From Solirubrobacterales bacterium (GTDB taxonomy: Bacteria; Actinomycetota; Thermoleophilia; Solirubrobacterales; Solirubrobacteraceae): a stretch of 7,548 nt of DNA. Below the pieces are notes generated by a model that ran no database searches, was not told the origin of the DNA, and saw only the letters and a list, made by a program, of their open reading frames with translations. The stretch spans positions 1-7,548 of the forward strand of contig WQXW01000080.1 in the NCBI GenBank assembly GCA_009781575.1, given 5' to 3'. Below are positions 6,682 through 7,548 of this stretch, piece by piece (position 1 is the stretch's first letter; every line of letters begins with the position of its first letter). The translations under genes were made by a program, and so were the position numbers.

Positions 6682-6775
6682 GGGAGCGGGCACCGGCGCG
6701 GGGGCGGGCACCGGCGGGCGCGGGGGGACGGGCACCGGCCGGCGTGGGGGGACGGGCACCGGCCGGCGGGGGCGG
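6681..6775. repeat. G-rich minisatellite-like repeat with G-quadruplex potential
   Basis: GGGCACCGG occurs four times, at 6688, 6706, 6730 and 6754 (spacing 18, 24, 24 bp). The last two belong to two adjacent 24-bp units, 6722-6745 and 6746-6769, that differ at only their final base. Many runs of 3-6 G lie on the plus strand, so quadruplexes could form there. It fills most of the divergent spacer between the M28-like gene and treT. Confidence 0.75.
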
Positions 6776-6816
6776 ACGCGCGCGTGGCGGGGAATGTTGC
6801 CGACGCGCGCTGCAGG

Positions 6817-6822
6817 TATCGT
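6817..6822 (+). promoter_or_regulatory. Candidate -10 element for treT
   Basis: TATCGT, the same hexamer as on the other side of this spacer, ends 8 nt before the GTG at 6831. A transcript starting there would be leaderless. TTGCCG at 6797-6802 could be a -35, but the 14-bp gap is short. Confidence 0.35.
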
Positions 6823-6830
6823 GCCGCCGC

Positions 6831-7548
6831 GTGCTCCAGCCGGTCGCCGTAGGCCACAAGACGCTCGCCGACTACACGCACATATGCGGGCGCGATCTGA
6901 TCGATGAGATCCGTGGGCTGGCCGAGCCGCTTCAGGGGCGGCGCGTGGCGCACATCTCCGCCACCGCGTTCGGGGGCGGCGTCTCAGAGATCCTCTACGC
7001 GCTGGTGCCGCTGATGCGCGACGTTGGCCTGGAGTGCGAGTGGCAGGTGATCTACGGGCGCGAGGAGTTCTTCAACGCCACCAAGCTGATGCACAACGCG
7101 TTGCAGGGCAACCCCCAGGACCTCGACCGCGAGCAGTGGGCCACCTGGGAGAGCTACAGCGAGATGAACGCGCGCGAGCTGGCCGGCGGCTGGGATGTGT
7201 GCGTGGTCCACGATCCCCAGCCGGCGGCGCTCTTCAAGCTGGTGCCCGAGAAGGCGCGCGGCTGGGTGTGGCGCTGCCACCTGGACCTCTCCACGCCCAA
7301 CCCCCAGACGATCGGGCGCCTGTTGCCCTACATCGCCGACTACCCCGAGTCGCTGTTCCACATGGACACCTACGTGCCGCCCGGCATGGACGGCACGGTC
7401 AACATCGTGCCCCCCGCGATCGACCCGCTGACGCCCAAGAACATGGCGCTGTCGCCCGAGGACGCCTCCTACGTGTGCGGCCAGTTCGGCATCGACATCG
7501 ACCGCCCCCTGATCTGCCAGGTCTCGCGCTTCGACCCCTGGAAGGACC
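6831..7548 (+). CDS. treT: Trehalose glycosyltransferring synthase, GT4 family (5' part, cut by right edge)
   Basis: The first 239 codons are present. TreT joins a nucleotide-diphosphate glucose to glucose to make trehalose, a cytoplasmic compatible solute and stress protectant. The N-terminal half of a GT-B enzyme is seen: HISATAFGGGVSEIL (41-55, the glycine-rich donor/acceptor loop), LVPLMRDVGLECEWQVI (58-74), FFNATKLMHNALQG (80-93), VVHDPQP (125-131), WRCHLDLSTPN (147-157), IVPPAIDPLTPKN (192-204) and QVSRFDPWKD (230-239), which begins the donor-binding half. The order and wording closely match archaeal and bacterial TreT. GTG 6831 is the only in-frame start close to the conserved region; no ATG, GTG or TTG lies in frame for at least 45 nt upstream. 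Shine-Dalgarno support is poor (AGG at 14 nt). The donor nucleotide (ADP, UDP or GDP) cannot be read from sequence. It diverges from the M28-like gene. Confidence 0.83.
   Translation, partial: MLQPVAVGHKTLADYTHICGRDLIDEIRGLAEPLQGRRVAHISATAFGGGVSEILYALVPLMRDVGLECEWQVIYGREEFFNATKLMHNALQGNPQDLDREQWATWESYSEMNARELAGGWDVCVVHDPQPAALFKLVPEKARGWVWRCHLDLSTPNPQTIGRLLPYIADYPESLFHMDTYVPPGMDGTVNIVPPAIDPLTPKNMALSPEDASYVCGQFGIDIDRPLICQVSRFDPWKD

Noticed and set aside
6645..6775. CRISPR array
   Set aside because: Units are 8 bp and 18-24 bp in direct tandem, without unique spacers and without cas genes.
6630..6953. N-terminal extension of the M28-like gene to an ATG at 6953
   Set aside because: The extra codons would translate the tandem repeats and the first part of treT in antisense; the natural membrane-anchor start is ATG 6629.
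1..7548. Undescribed defence, mobile or biosynthetic system
   Set aside because: Every gene is housekeeping or envelope-related, there is no transposase, integrase, nuclease or toxin-like gene, and composition is even apart from the small AT-rich island.

Overview
The window is very GC-rich DNA, with G or C at most third codon positions, from what looks like a high-GC actinobacterium. The overall protein style would fit Thermoleophilia/Solirubrobacterales: a PIG-V-type mannosyltransferase, a PBP1A-like enzyme with a Pro-rich tail, a membrane protein with a degenerate M28 domain, and a TreT-type trehalose synthase. That placement is an inference from recalled family features, not from a search.

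Layout, left to right. (1) 1-757, minus strand: 5' part of a PIG-V-like polytopic mannosyltransferase, cut by the left edge. (2) 758-858: divergent spacer with a 10-bp palindrome and a weak promoter candidate. (3) 859-3177, plus: class A penicillin-binding protein (GT51 transglycosylase plus transpeptidase). (4) 3273-3491, plus: infA (translation initiation factor IF-1), followed almost without a gap by (5) thiL (thiamine-monophosphate kinase), plus, annotated 3523-4584, though homology suggests that translation starts upstream on a non-standard codon. (6) 4585-4820: convergent spacer with a G-quadruplex motif, a conspicuous AT-rich island and a hairpin/T-tract terminator. (7) 4821-6629, minus: membrane protein with an M28-type domain that lacks most zinc ligands. 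(8) 6630-6830: divergent spacer full of G-rich short tandem repeats. (9) 6831-7548, plus: 5' part of treT, cut by the right edge.

The content is mainly housekeeping: cell wall synthesis, surface glycosylation, translation initiation, thiamine cofactor synthesis and trehalose synthesis. PBP, infA and thiL run in one direction and may be partly co-transcribed; infA and thiL are probably translationally coupled. I see no mobile element, CRISPR array, tRNA, rRNA or defence system, and no convincing undescribed multi-gene system. The points most worth a second look are the thiL start, the inactivated M28 domain, the AT-rich inverted-repeat island at 4690-4759, and the repeat/G-quadruplex spacer with possible leaderless promoters at 6630-6830.
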